Program-made: the position numbers and the translations under genes
Source of the DNA: CALBZH01 sp964538515
GTDB lineage: Bacteria > Desulfobacterota > Syntrophobacteria > Syntrophobacterales > Syntrophobacteraceae
Length of the DNA: 64,000 nt
NCBI GenBank assembly: GCA_964538515.1
Contig: CAZIEW010000001.1
Coordinates: 62,001-126,000 of the forward strand
Direction: 5' to 3'
The notes under the pieces: generated by a model
Seen by the model: only the letters and a program-made list of their open reading frames with translations
Told to the model about the DNA's origin: nothing
The model's database searches: none
Part shown: positions 41,879 to 49,967 of the stretch, one piece after another
How the letters are laid out: each line of letters begins with the position of its first letter
Position numbering within the stretch: the first letter of the stretch is position 1

Positions 41879-42661
41879 CTAAGCCTTGACATTGTTGGCG
41901 ATGTGGAGCATTTCGTCCGCGGTCTTAATGACCTTTGAATTTGCTTCGTACGCACGCTGCCCCATGATCATGTTCACCATTTCTTCCACGACGTTGATGT
42001 TGGAGCTTTCGAGAAAGCCCTGAAGAACGGTCCCGAACCGGTCCGTCCCAGGCTCTCCGGACTCCGCGTCACCCGAGGCTTCCGTCGGGACCGCATAGTT
42101 GCGCCCGATGTTCTTCAAGCCCGCGGGATTGGCAAAATCGTAGAGTGTGATGGTTTGGGTGGAGAGGACTTTTCCGCTCGTGTCGACCGCGGTCACCTGG
42201 CCTCCCGGATCGATGTTGATGCCGGCGGCGGTCGCAGGAAGGTTGATTTCAGGCTGCAATCGGTTGCCATCGGCATCACAGACGTACCCATCCTGATCCA
42301 GCTTGAAGGCCCCCGCCCGGGTGTAGACTTCATCCGAGCCACGCAAGACCTTGAAAAAGCCCTTTCCTTCGATAGCGATGTCCAGAGGATTTCCGGTTTC
42401 GGTGAAGTTTCCCTGACTGTAGATTTTTTGGACGGACGTGGGCTTCGCTCCCATTCCCAGTTGAATGCCGGTGAGCGTCTTGGTGCCGCCGGCGGTCTCC
42501 GCTCCTGGCGGAACGATGGTTTCGTACATCAAGTCCTCGAAATTGGCCCGCCCCCGCTTAAAACCCGTTGTGCTTGCATTGGCGAGGTTGTGGGCGATGG
42601 TATCCATGTTCATCTGCTGGGCAGCCATCCCGGTGGCGGCTGTCCAAAGGCTGCGAATCAT
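41879..42661 (-). CDS. flgG: distal rod protein FlgG
   Basis: 260 residues. Starts MIRSLWTAATGMAAQQMNMDTIAHNLANASTTGFKRGRANFEDLMYE, the FlgG N-terminus, and ends EEMVNMIMGQRAYEANSKVIKTADEMLHIANNV. It builds the distal rod that crosses the P and L rings. Exported by the flagellar apparatus. GGAGC ribosome site before the ATG. The stop overlaps the alternative GTG start of flgA. Full family length. Confidence 0.97.
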   Translation of the reverse strand: MIRSLWTAATGMAAQQMNMDTIAHNLANASTTGFKRGRANFEDLMYETIVPPGAETAGGTKTLTGIQLGMGAKPTSVQKIYSQGNFTETGNPLDIAIEGKGFFKVLRGSDEVYTRAGAFKLDQDGYVCDADGNRLQPEINLPATAAGINIDPGGQVTAVDTSGKVLSTQTITLYDFANPAGLKNIGRNYAVPTEASGDAESGEPGTDRFGTVLQGFLESSNINVVEEMVNMIMGQRAYEANSKVIKTADEMLHIANNVKA

Positions 42662-42728
42662 GCGAAGCGCTCCTTTTCTTTCCCGAAAAGTGTGAGTTAT
42701 GGAAGAAAGTTCCGCACCAAGGGCGGGT

Positions 42729-43406
42729 CTAGACGCTGCCTAGCTTGCTGGTGATCTGAGAATCCAGCTGATCATGGAACTGCATCGTCTTCTGATAGGC
42801 TTCAAAAACACGCATGGTTTCAATCATCTGGGTCATTTCCGACACCATGTCGAAGTTGGCGTCCTCGAGGGCGCCCTGCTGGACGCTGCACTCCGTTGCA
42901 GGAACGGGGTTGACACCCTGAGGGGCCTTGAAGAGACCGTTTCGAGCCTTCTCGAGCTTCGTGCCAGCCGGGAATTTGACAATATCCAGCGTGTCAACCG
43001 CATCCTCCCCGTCAAACACCTGACCATTCGCCTCGATGCGGACATCGGATTTCTCAACCGTGATGGGACCGCCGTTTTTTCCGAGAACCGGCCAGCCTTC
43101 CTGCGTCACCAACGCATTGTCCTTGTTGCGTGTCAGGTTTCCCGACCGCGTGAGCAGCACCCCCTGGTCCGACTGGACACGAAAGTAGCCCTCACCATTC
43201 AGCGCGACATCCAATGGGTTGTCGGTTTGCCGCACGCGTCCCTGACTCAGCCGCGAATACGTGCTTTGATCGAGATAATCCCTGAAGTGCACCGCATCCT
43301 TCTTGAACCCTGCGGTGCCCGCATTGGAAAGGTTATTGGCGATGACATCCAACCGCTTTTCTTGCTCCAAAGAGCCCAGGGCTGCCGCATAGTATCCTAT
43401 TCTCAT
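42729..43406 (-). CDS. flgF: proximal rod protein FlgF
   Basis: 225 residues. N-terminal rod motif RLDVIANNLSNAGTAGFKKDAVHFRDYL, DNPLDVALNGEGYFRV, and C-terminal QQGALEDANFDMVSEMTQMIETMRVFEAYQKTMQFHDQL fit FlgF better than FlgG. It is the first gene behind its own sigma-54 promoter, with GAAGGGAG a few bases before the ATG. Part of the proximal rod. 68 bases before flgG. Confidence 0.95.
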   Translation of the reverse strand: MRIGYYAAALGSLEQEKRLDVIANNLSNAGTAGFKKDAVHFRDYLDQSTYSRLSQGRVRQTDNPLDVALNGEGYFRVQSDQGVLLTRSGNLTRNKDNALVTQEGWPVLGKNGGPITVEKSDVRIEANGQVFDGEDAVDTLDIVKFPAGTKLEKARNGLFKAPQGVNPVPATECSVQQGALEDANFDMVSEMTQMIETMRVFEAYQKTMQFHDQLDSQITSKLGSV

Positions 43407-43432
43407 GGTCTACTCCCTTCGCATGCCTAAAT

Positions 43433-43448
43433 AGCAATGAGAATGCCA
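43433..43448 (-). promoter_or_regulatory. sigma-54 promoter of the flgF-flgG-flgA-flgH-flgI-flgJ operon
   Basis: Minus strand TGGCAT-TCTCA-TTGCT, ten of eleven consensus positions with exact spacing. Predicted start near 43422, so the leader is only about 16 bases. Confidence 0.85.
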
Positions 43449-43463
43449 GATGGGCTATCTGGC
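43445..43463. promoter_or_regulatory. perfect inverted repeat overlapping the flgF promoter
   Basis: GCCAGAT-GGGCT-ATCTGGC, a perfect 7-bp palindrome with 5-base centre. Its left arm includes the -24 TGGC of the sigma-54 site, so a protein bound here would compete with sigma-54. It could also be chance. Confidence 0.45.
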
Positions 43464-43586
43464 TGAGATGTGGTGGATTTCGAATGAAGGGCGCAGGAAG
43501 GAAGGATATCAGGATGGGGCTGGAAGCTCATCTATTCCAGGACACCGGCAATTTCTTCCTCCGCATCAGGAGGAGGGTGAGGGCGA

Positions 43587-44069
43587 TTACCGGTCGGGAG
43601 CGATCTTCTGCAGCTTGAGGACCAGCTCAACCTCTCCGACCGGCTTCTGCAGACGCCTGGCGATCGAAGTCACATCAAGTCCTTTTCTGGCAAGCATCAC
43701 GATGTCGTAGTTGTCGGTGGGAGGCTGGGTCCCCAAATTCGCAGACGGAATATGCGGGAGGTTCTGCTGCAAATCTTCCAGCTTTCGGCACACGTTGCGA
43801 CCTTCCTCCAATTGCTGGTCGAGCTTTCTCATGAGCTGTTGGATGAGCTTTTGCCGCTCTTGAAGGTTTGCATCAAACGATTCTGCGATCTCCTTGGTCT
43901 CGGCAATGATTTTGTCAATCGATTCCGCCACATCCAGGGAGGGCGGCGCTGGCTTGGGCCTCCTCTTCATCAGATAGACCACCAAAACCAGCAGGCTGAG
44001 ATCCAGCAGGAGCTGGAGAGAGGTTGTAAGATTCGATTGTTCGCCAAGCCATTCCATAAGCATATTCAT
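43587..44069 (-). CDS. membrane-anchored coiled-coil protein (DUF2802-like)
   Basis: 160 residues. One transmembrane segment near the start (SLQLLLDLSLLVLVVYLMKRR), a long coiled coil (about 48-105, including ERQKLIQQLMRKLDQQLEEGRNVCRKLEDL), and a small helix-turn-helix-like end (DIVMLARKGLDVTSIARRLQKPVGEVELVLKLQK). This is the layout of the DUF2802 group seen next to flagellar and chemotaxis genes in proteobacteria; its function is not known. It would be the last gene of the long fliL-to-fliA operon, but a MITE-like insertion lies between it and the gene upstream. Start could be 44069 or the ATGs at 44063/44057. Confidence 0.7.
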   Translation of the reverse strand: MNMLMEWLGEQSNLTTSLQLLLDLSLLVLVVYLMKRRPKPAPPSLDVAESIDKIIAETKEIAESFDANLQERQKLIQQLMRKLDQQLEEGRNVCRKLEDLQQNLPHIPSANLGTQPPTDNYDIVMLARKGLDVTSIARRLQKPVGEVELVLKLQKIAPDR

Positions 44070-44080
44070 AATGATACCCG

Positions 44081-44209
44081 GATTCTCAGTAACTTCTCAA
44101 TAAGGGTAGGTCGGGATTCCATCCCGACGCCCTGGCCGCGGCTGTCGGGTTGGAAACCCGACCTACAGCCCCGACATTACCCGAACTTATTGAGAAGTTA
44201 CGATTCTCA
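44081..44209. mobile_element. MITE-like insertion with terminal inverted repeats and 8-bp target duplication
   Basis: The element is 44089-44201 (113 bp). Its ends are perfect 16-bp inverted repeats, GTAACTTCTCAATAAG and CTTATTGAGAAGTTAC, and it is flanked by direct copies of GATTCTCA (44081-44088 and 44202-44209). Two internal hairpins are perfect: GTCGGGAT-tcc-ATCCCGAC (44110-44128) and GTCGGGTT-gga-AACCCGAC (44144-44162). It has no coding capacity. An 8-bp duplication and GTAA at the tips agree with the IS66 family, so an IS66-type transposase may have moved it; that is inference. It lies between two genes of one operon. Confidence 0.85.
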
Positions 44210-44212
44210 AGC

Positions 44213-44995
44213 TTACAGCCGTTCCCAATGAGCAATTCGAATACTGTGCAGACCGCTTCTCGGATAATTGGCTTTCAGGTAGCTCATAAATTTCTTTTCC
44301 ATGACATCCTGCCAACCCTTTTGCGTGTTCTTCGTGGGCTGCTCTTTGCTCGCAAATTGGAAAGCCAGATCGCGAAACAAAGCTCGGTCCTTCTGGAAGT
44401 CCTGGTAGGCGTTTTCGGCGGGGAACCCGAATTCCAGCTGCATTGCCACAAGCTTTTTCTCTTTCTCCCCGTTGACGAACACGATCAGTTCCATCTGGTC
44501 TTGATAGTTGGGCACCTCGATCGATCGCTTAATCGACCTGGCCACCTTCTGCTTCGGGGCAGGGTTAGCAGACTCTTTCCGGGTCTGATGAGCCGTAACA
44601 CCAATTCCGGAGATAATTACCAAGACACAAAAGACCGCGAGGCAGGATCTCCTCAACTTCCCCTGCGGCAGAAATCCAAGCGATGAAATGCCGCGCCATC
44701 GGCTTCCTCCTCGTGCAGCGGGACTCGGCGTTCCAGCAGACGATCCATTTGGGGACGTGGGCGGAGGTGGCTCAGGCTCGGGAAAGTCATCCAGCGAATA
44801 CCGCGGAAACGAATCGCCGTCGCTCTCCCGCTCATCCAGGCTCGGCAGTCTGTCGAGATCCTCACTGCCGCCTGAAAAGTCGAAGGAATCCCCGCTGAAG
44901 GAGCCGCTTCCATTCGGTAAGGCCGCGTCGGGGGATCCGATGGCTCCGGGTTGGGAGTCTGTTTCGATAGCTTTTCTAGCAATAGAGCGATCCAT
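44213..44995 (-). CDS. membrane protein with FliL-like C-terminal domain (uncharacterised)
   Basis: 260 residues. The first 100 are disordered, acidic and proline/serine-rich (EPEPPPPTSPNGSS); a transmembrane segment follows at about 116-136 (RSCLAVFCVLVIISGIGVTA). The periplasmic part, about 155-260, has MELIVFVNGEKEKKLVAMQLEFGFP, then RALFRDLAFQFAS and WQDVMEKKFMSYLKANYPRSGLHSIRIAHW, a pattern that resembles the FliL domain. A classical fliL is elsewhere in the operon, so this would be a second, divergent member near the stator. No annotation can be firm from the sequence alone. It starts 20 bases after the fliA stop. Confidence 0.6.
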   Translation of the reverse strand: MDRSIARKAIETDSQPGAIGSPDAALPNGSGSFSGDSFDFSGGSEDLDRLPSLDERESDGDSFPRYSLDDFPEPEPPPPTSPNGSSAGTPSPAARGGSRWRGISSLGFLPQGKLRRSCLAVFCVLVIISGIGVTAHQTRKESANPAPKQKVARSIKRSIEVPNYQDQMELIVFVNGEKEKKLVAMQLEFGFPAENAYQDFQKDRALFRDLAFQFASKEQPTKNTQKGWQDVMEKKFMSYLKANYPRSGLHSIRIAHWERL

Positions 44996-45015
44996 GAAGA
45001 ATATCCGACCCTAAC

Positions 45016-45870
45016 TCAGCGGCGCGCTCGGCCGTTTGCTCTTTGTTTGAGCGGCTTGTCCCTGCGTCCCAAATCCATCAGATTGATTTCTTCCGGGAGA
45101 TCGTCTTTTTTGAGCTTTCGAGCCAGCTTGGTGCGCAACCGCAGCACCGCCTTCGTGTGGATCTGGGAGATCCGCGATTCGGTGTACCCAAGAACCGCCC
45201 CAATTTCCTTCATCGTCAGTTCTTCGTAGTAGTACAGAGAAAGCACGAGCTGCTCTTTCTCCGGAAGTGTGCCGATCGCTTGGGCGAGAACCCGTTTCAG
45301 CTCCGCGTGATGCATGAGCTGGAAGGGCTCGTCGCCTTCGGTCGACATGGTGCGGGCACACCGGTTCTCCTGGACCGCCTCATGGATGTCTTCCGGGAGC
45401 ACCGAAATACCCTTGATGTCATCCAGCAACTGAAAGTACTCTTCCAACGAGATTCCCATCTCTTCGGCGATCTGCTCGTCCGTTGGATCATGCCCCAGTC
45501 GCTGCTCGAGAGCGGAGCTCGCTCGCTCCAAGCTGCTGCTCTTCTGCCTCAACGACCGTGGGACCCAGTCCATGGAGCGGATCTCGTCCAACATGGCCCC
45601 CCGCACACGGATTTTCGCATACGTTTCGAACTGGATCCCCTGCATGGGATCGAACTTCTCGATCGCGTCGATCAGTCCGATGATGCCCGCATTGAACAGG
45701 TCATCCGCCTGTACGCTGCTGGGCAACCGCGAAACCAGCCTCAGCGCCATGTACTTGACCAGAGGAGCATGGTGGAGAATCAAACGCTCCTTTTCTTCTG
45801 GTGAGACTCTGCGATCTGCTTTTTGAGTCAAGTACGGATTCCTTTTTTGGGAGTATTGTGCCTGCAGCAT
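45016..45870 (-). CDS. fliA: flagellar sigma factor FliA (sigma-28)
   Basis: 284 residues of the FliA/WhiG group. Region 2: LFNAGIIGLIDAIEKFDPMQGIQFETYAKIRVRGAMLDEIR; DWVPRSLRQKSS; region 3: DPTDEQIAEEMGIS; region 4: GTLPEKEQLVLSLYYYEELTMKEIGAVLGYTESRISQIHTKAVLRLR. Directs RNA polymerase to the TAAA-N15-GCCGATAA sites found here before cheR, the flgM pair and flgN. It is held by FlgM. A C-terminal lysine/arginine-rich tail of about 25 residues extends beyond region 4. Downstream of flhG by 23 bases. Confidence 0.97.
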   Translation of the reverse strand: MLQAQYSQKRNPYLTQKADRRVSPEEKERLILHHAPLVKYMALRLVSRLPSSVQADDLFNAGIIGLIDAIEKFDPMQGIQFETYAKIRVRGAMLDEIRSMDWVPRSLRQKSSSLERASSALEQRLGHDPTDEQIAEEMGISLEEYFQLLDDIKGISVLPEDIHEAVQENRCARTMSTEGDEPFQLMHHAELKRVLAQAIGTLPEKEQLVLSLYYYEELTMKEIGAVLGYTESRISQIHTKAVLRLRTKLARKLKKDDLPEEINLMDLGRRDKPLKQRANGRARR

Positions 45871-45893
45871 TTTTTATCAGTCTTCTTTGGTGG

Positions 45894-46784
45894 TTAAACC
45901 TGCAACAACCGTTTCCAGAAGAACTTAACGTTTCCATGGTTCAGGTTCAGCGGGCTCTTCCGAATCTTCTCGGCAATGGCATAGAACGCCTTTGCAGAGG
46001 GGGCCGCTGGAAAAACCTCGAGAAGCGGGCGCTGCTGAATCACGGCCTTTGGCACGTGGGTGTCGTGTGGAATGATTCCGAGGAAGTCCAGCGAGATTCC
46101 ATCCAGGAAGTGTTCCGCCACTTTGCTGATCTTGGCAAAAACCGACTTACCCGTCTTTTCGTCAGGAACGGAATTGACAAGGATCTTGAAGTACCGCTCT
46201 CCATGCCGCGTATGCAAGACTTTGATCAGCGCATAAGCGTCGGTGAGGGAGGTGGGCTCGGAGGTCACAACGACGATGCGCTCTTGTGCCGCCACGTTGA
46301 AATAGAGTACCGTGTCTGAAATGCCCGCACCGGTATCCACCAGCAGAATGTCGATCTCCGACTCCAGCTCATCCAGGATTTCGAGAAAGAGCAGCTTTTG
46401 TTCATCGGTGAGCCGAGTGAGCTCTTGAACACCCGAGCTGGCCGGCATGATGCGGATGCTCCCGGGGCCGTTCACCAGAACTTCCTGCAGGTGACGCTTG
46501 CCTTGGAGCACATGGGTGATGTTCTCCTTGGGAGTCAGTCCGAGGAGCACATCGATATTGGCCAACCCCAGGTCTGCGTCCAGAATGAGCACTTTCTTTC
46601 CAATCCGGTCGAAGGCATAGGCAAGGTTGACCACAACGTTGCTCTTGCCCACACCACCCTTGCCGCTACTCACCGTGATCACCCGTACAGGTGGCTGAGC
46701 TTGTCCGAGAGGGGACAGCTGAGGGGTACTCCTGCGAAGGGGAAATCGTCCCCCCCCTTCTCGTAATCCTAACGCCTGATCCAT
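45894..46784 (-). CDS. flhG: flagellar number regulator FlhG (FleN/MinD-like ATPase)
   Basis: 296 residues from the ATG at 46782-46784 (AAAGGA upstream). Deviant Walker A VSSGKGGVGKSNVVVNLA, LILDADLGLANIDVLLG, and VDTGAGISDTVLYF are the MinD/FlhG ATPase motifs; the N-terminal DQALGL is the FlhG activation helix that stimulates FlhF. Controls flagellar number and site together with FlhF, and in polar flagellates modulates FleQ-type regulators. Four bases after flhF. Confidence 0.96.
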   Translation of the reverse strand: MDQALGLREGGGRFPLRRSTPQLSPLGQAQPPVRVITVSSGKGGVGKSNVVVNLAYAFDRIGKKVLILDADLGLANIDVLLGLTPKENITHVLQGKRHLQEVLVNGPGSIRIMPASSGVQELTRLTDEQKLLFLEILDELESEIDILLVDTGAGISDTVLYFNVAAQERIVVVTSEPTSLTDAYALIKVLHTRHGERYFKILVNSVPDEKTGKSVFAKISKVAEHFLDGISLDFLGIIPHDTHVPKAVIQQRPLLEVFPAAPSAKAFYAIAEKIRKSPLNLNHGNVKFFWKRLLQV

Positions 46785-46788
46785 AAGA

Positions 46789-47862
46789 CTATTCCTTTCC
46801 GATCGAACCACTTCCAAAAGGAAAGAGCAGAGCCAGCAACCGCTTCTGGGTTGCCAGCTCGATATCTTCTGGAACCCTCTGTCCCGTCCCGAAGTACGAG
46901 ACAGCATGGGGAAAGCGGAGGAGTTGGTTGATCACGCAACCGTGACTCGAGGTTTCGTCAAGTTTTGTAAAGATGAGGCTCTGCACATTCAGAAGCCTGA
47001 AGTGCTGTACCGTCTGTTTGAGGTCCTCGTCTTTTGCCGTGGCACCGAGAACGAGAAAGTGCTGCACATTGTCCGTGTCCGCAAACGTTTGCTGCAGCTC
47101 CAGGACCTCCTGCTGTCCCAGGAAGTTCTTGCCTATGGTGTCAACGAGGACCACATCCTGGTTTTTGAGGGAAGCAAGAGCCTTTCCGAATTCAGCCTTG
47201 TTCTGGGCGACCACCAGAGGAACCCCCAAAATGCTTGCGTAGGTTCGGAGCTGGTCAACGGCCCCGATACGATAGGTGTCGAGCGACACGAGCCCGACTC
47301 TCAGCCCACGCTTCAGTCGCACGTGGGCGGCCAGTTTCGCGAGGGTCGTGGTCTTTCCAACGCCGGTGGGTCCCACGAACGTGAACACTTTCTGTCCGTG
47401 CTTGGCCGAGGAGTGATTGCTGAACGGCCGCGTAAACCGAACTCTGTCGAGCAAGAGCTTTCCGAACTGCTCCACAACCTTCTGACGGTTGATGGGAGTG
47501 TCGCTCATGTCGGTCAGCACTCTTTTCAAGAGCACGAAGCAATGCTTTTCATCCAGTCCGCGCGCTATAAGGCTGTGATAAAGCGTATTGACCGGCTCCT
47601 CCAGCTGCAGCCGTGCGAAGTAGTCCTTCGAGGAAATGAGCAGGGAGAGCAGGTCCTTGATCTCCCGGATGTCCCCAGACATCTCCGGTTGAGGGACGGC
47701 CTGAACCGCCTGCTCGATGGCAGCCGTCACCTCCACCTGGGTTTCCGTTTCCGAGACGGCAATCTTTCGATTGCCCAGGATGATGGCTTCCTCACCCAGC
47801 TCTCGTTTCACCAGGTCTAGCGCTTGTCGGATTGTCGGTGCTCTGTACGTTCTAAGCTGCAT
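46789..47862 (-). CDS. flhF: flagellar placement GTPase FlhF
   Basis: 357 residues. N-terminal basic domain (MQLRTYRAPTIRQALDLVKRELGEEAIIL), short linker, then N and G domains of the SRP GTPase family: TFVGPTGVGKTTTLAKLAAH, VSLDTYRIGAVDQLRTYA, VVLVDTIGKN, FTKLDETSSHGCVINQL and ending SYFGTGQRVPEDIE. Places the flagellar export base at the pole. The stop and start overlap with flhA by 11 bases. DTIGKN replaces the more common DTAGRS; fold is otherwise complete. Confidence 0.96.
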   Translation of the reverse strand: MQLRTYRAPTIRQALDLVKRELGEEAIILGNRKIAVSETETQVEVTAAIEQAVQAVPQPEMSGDIREIKDLLSLLISSKDYFARLQLEEPVNTLYHSLIARGLDEKHCFVLLKRVLTDMSDTPINRQKVVEQFGKLLLDRVRFTRPFSNHSSAKHGQKVFTFVGPTGVGKTTTLAKLAAHVRLKRGLRVGLVSLDTYRIGAVDQLRTYASILGVPLVVAQNKAEFGKALASLKNQDVVLVDTIGKNFLGQQEVLELQQTFADTDNVQHFLVLGATAKDEDLKQTVQHFRLLNVQSLIFTKLDETSSHGCVINQLLRFPHAVSYFGTGQRVPEDIELATQKRLLALLFPFGSGSIGKE

Positions 47863-49957
47863 GGTTCAGTCTGATCACTCCGATCGCTTGAATCTCAAGA
47901 GCGCTGTGCAACTCATTGTGGCTGATGACTACTGTCTCTGGCAAAAACCGTTCCAGAAGCTTCTTCAAATGGCGACGAAGCATGGGGGAGCACAAAATCA
48001 AGGCGTGGTGCCCTAAATTCAGAACCCGCCTGGTTTCGTTGTTGACCGATTGGATCAATTGATGAAGCGTACCGGGATCGAGAGTCAAAAAGCTGCCTTG
48101 ATCGGTCTTCTGAACGGACCGCACCAACTGCTCTTCCAGACCTTGCTGGAGTGTGATCACATGCAGCTTGCCGTCCCCTGTTTCATAAGGCTTGGTAACG
48201 CCCCGAGCCAGGGACTGGCGAACGTATTCCGTAAGGATATCAGGATCTTTCGTCATCTGTGCGTGGTCCGCGAGGGTCTCACAGATCGTCTGCAGATCCC
48301 GAATCGAGACTTGCTCCGAAATCAGATTCTGCAAAACGCGCTGGATCGCCCCAATGGACATCAAATTCGGGACGAGCTCCTCCACCAGCTTGGGCTGGAC
48401 TTCCGCCAAATGGTCAAGAAGTTGTTGCACGGTTTGGCGGTCCAGGAGCTCCGACGCATATTTCTTAAAGAGCTCGGTGAGATGCGTCGCCATCACCGTA
48501 GAAAGATCTATGACGGTGTACTGCAGGCTCATGGCCCTGTCCTGGAGTCGCTCCGTGATCCAGAGAGCCGGGAGTCCGAAGGCGGGATCCTTGGTGGGAA
48601 TTCCTTCGATGGCCTCTGCATCATCGCCCGGGCTGAGTGCCAGAAAGTGATTCAGCATGAGCTCGCCCTTTCCGATAGTGTTCCCTTTAAGCAGCAGACG
48701 ATATTCGGACGGTTTGAGCTGTAAATTGTCACGGACGTGCAGGGCCGGTATGACCATGCCGAAATCGAGCGCCAGCTGTTGCCGAATGGCTTTGATGCGA
48801 GACAGGAGGTCCCCGTTCTGGGCTTCGTCCACCAAAGGAATGAGTCCGTAGCCGACTTCGAGCTCCAGGATGTCGAGGAGGGGCGGCAGCTTCGGCGCAT
48901 CCGAAGACGCTTGCTCGACCGGAGCTCCGTGGCTGTCCACGGGTGCGTCTTCGGGCTCTTCGCGTCTCTTCGACAGGTAGTACGCCGTCGCGGTGAAGAC
49001 GCTCCCGACCAGCAGCAAGGGAATGGCCGGAAACCCCGGCACGAGAATCAGCGCATAAAGAATACCGCCGGCAATACCAAGCGGCCTGGCTTGAAGCCGA
49101 AACACTTTTTTGAAGGTCTTTCCCAGCCCGGAATCCGACGCCGCCTTGCTCACCAGAATGCCCGCGGAGGTCGAAATGACCAGTGCTGGGATCTGGGAGA
49201 CCAACCCGTCGCCCACGGTCAGCAGGGTGTAATTCTTCAGGGCATCCGTCAGGTTCATGCCGTTTTGGAGCACACCGATCGCAAGACCGCCAAGGATGTT
49301 GATCACAGTAATCAGGATGCCCGCAACGGCATCGCCGCGAACGAACTTGCTCGCACCGTCCATGGTCCCGTAAAAATCGGCTTCCTGGGATATGGCGGCA
49401 CGCCGTCTCTTCGCCTCCTGCTCATTGATGAGGCCGGTGTTGAGGTCCGCGTCGATGGCCATCTGCTTGCCTGGCATGGCGTCCAGAGTGAACCGTGCGG
49501 CCACCTCGGAGATGCGCTCCGTCCCCTTGGTGATGACCACGAAGTTGACGATGACCAGGATGATGAACATGACCAGCCCGACCGCGTAATTGCCTCCGAC
49601 GACGAAGTTGCCGAACGCGTCAATGATGTGCCCCGCGGCAGTCGTTCCTTCATGCCCGTGCAGCAGCACCAGGCGTGTACACGCCACGTTGAGAGAAAGG
49701 CGGAACAGGGTGGTGATGAGCAGGAGGGAGGGGAAGATGAAGAACTCTACAGACTTGACGGTATAGACGGCCGTGAGAAGAATCACGAGCGCTACGGAGA
49801 TGTTCGAGGCGATCAGGACATCGAGAATGGCGCTCGGAAGGGGCAGGAGCATCACCGAGAGGATCACGACGACTCCCAGCCCCATCATGGCATCACTGTC
49901 GGAAACCGATTTCAGACGCTCAACGAGAGGGCTTGGTGTTTGAGCCGTCGCAGCCAT
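47852..49957 (-). CDS. flhA: flagellar type III export gate protein FlhA
   Basis: 701 residues. N-terminal half membrane: VVVILSVMLLPLPSAILDVLIASNISVALVILL, the FHIPEP signature FPSLLLITTLFRLSLNVACTRLVL and NFVVITKGTERISEVAARFTLDAMPGKQMAIDADL; C-terminal half (about 360-701) is the cytoplasmic ring with YGLIPLVDEAQ and WITERLQDRAMSLQYTVIDLSTVMATHLTEL. It receives export cargo and uses the proton force. Full family length. Last 10 bases overlap flhF start. Confidence 0.98.
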   Translation of the reverse strand: MAATAQTPSPLVERLKSVSDSDAMMGLGVVVILSVMLLPLPSAILDVLIASNISVALVILLTAVYTVKSVEFFIFPSLLLITTLFRLSLNVACTRLVLLHGHEGTTAAGHIIDAFGNFVVGGNYAVGLVMFIILVIVNFVVITKGTERISEVAARFTLDAMPGKQMAIDADLNTGLINEQEAKRRRAAISQEADFYGTMDGASKFVRGDAVAGILITVINILGGLAIGVLQNGMNLTDALKNYTLLTVGDGLVSQIPALVISTSAGILVSKAASDSGLGKTFKKVFRLQARPLGIAGGILYALILVPGFPAIPLLLVGSVFTATAYYLSKRREEPEDAPVDSHGAPVEQASSDAPKLPPLLDILELEVGYGLIPLVDEAQNGDLLSRIKAIRQQLALDFGMVIPALHVRDNLQLKPSEYRLLLKGNTIGKGELMLNHFLALSPGDDAEAIEGIPTKDPAFGLPALWITERLQDRAMSLQYTVIDLSTVMATHLTELFKKYASELLDRQTVQQLLDHLAEVQPKLVEELVPNLMSIGAIQRVLQNLISEQVSIRDLQTICETLADHAQMTKDPDILTEYVRQSLARGVTKPYETGDGKLHVITLQQGLEEQLVRSVQKTDQGSFLTLDPGTLHQLIQSVNNETRRVLNLGHHALILCSPMLRRHLKKLLERFLPETVVISHNELHSALEIQAIGVIRLNHAA

Positions 49958-49967
49958 TTGTCACCTT

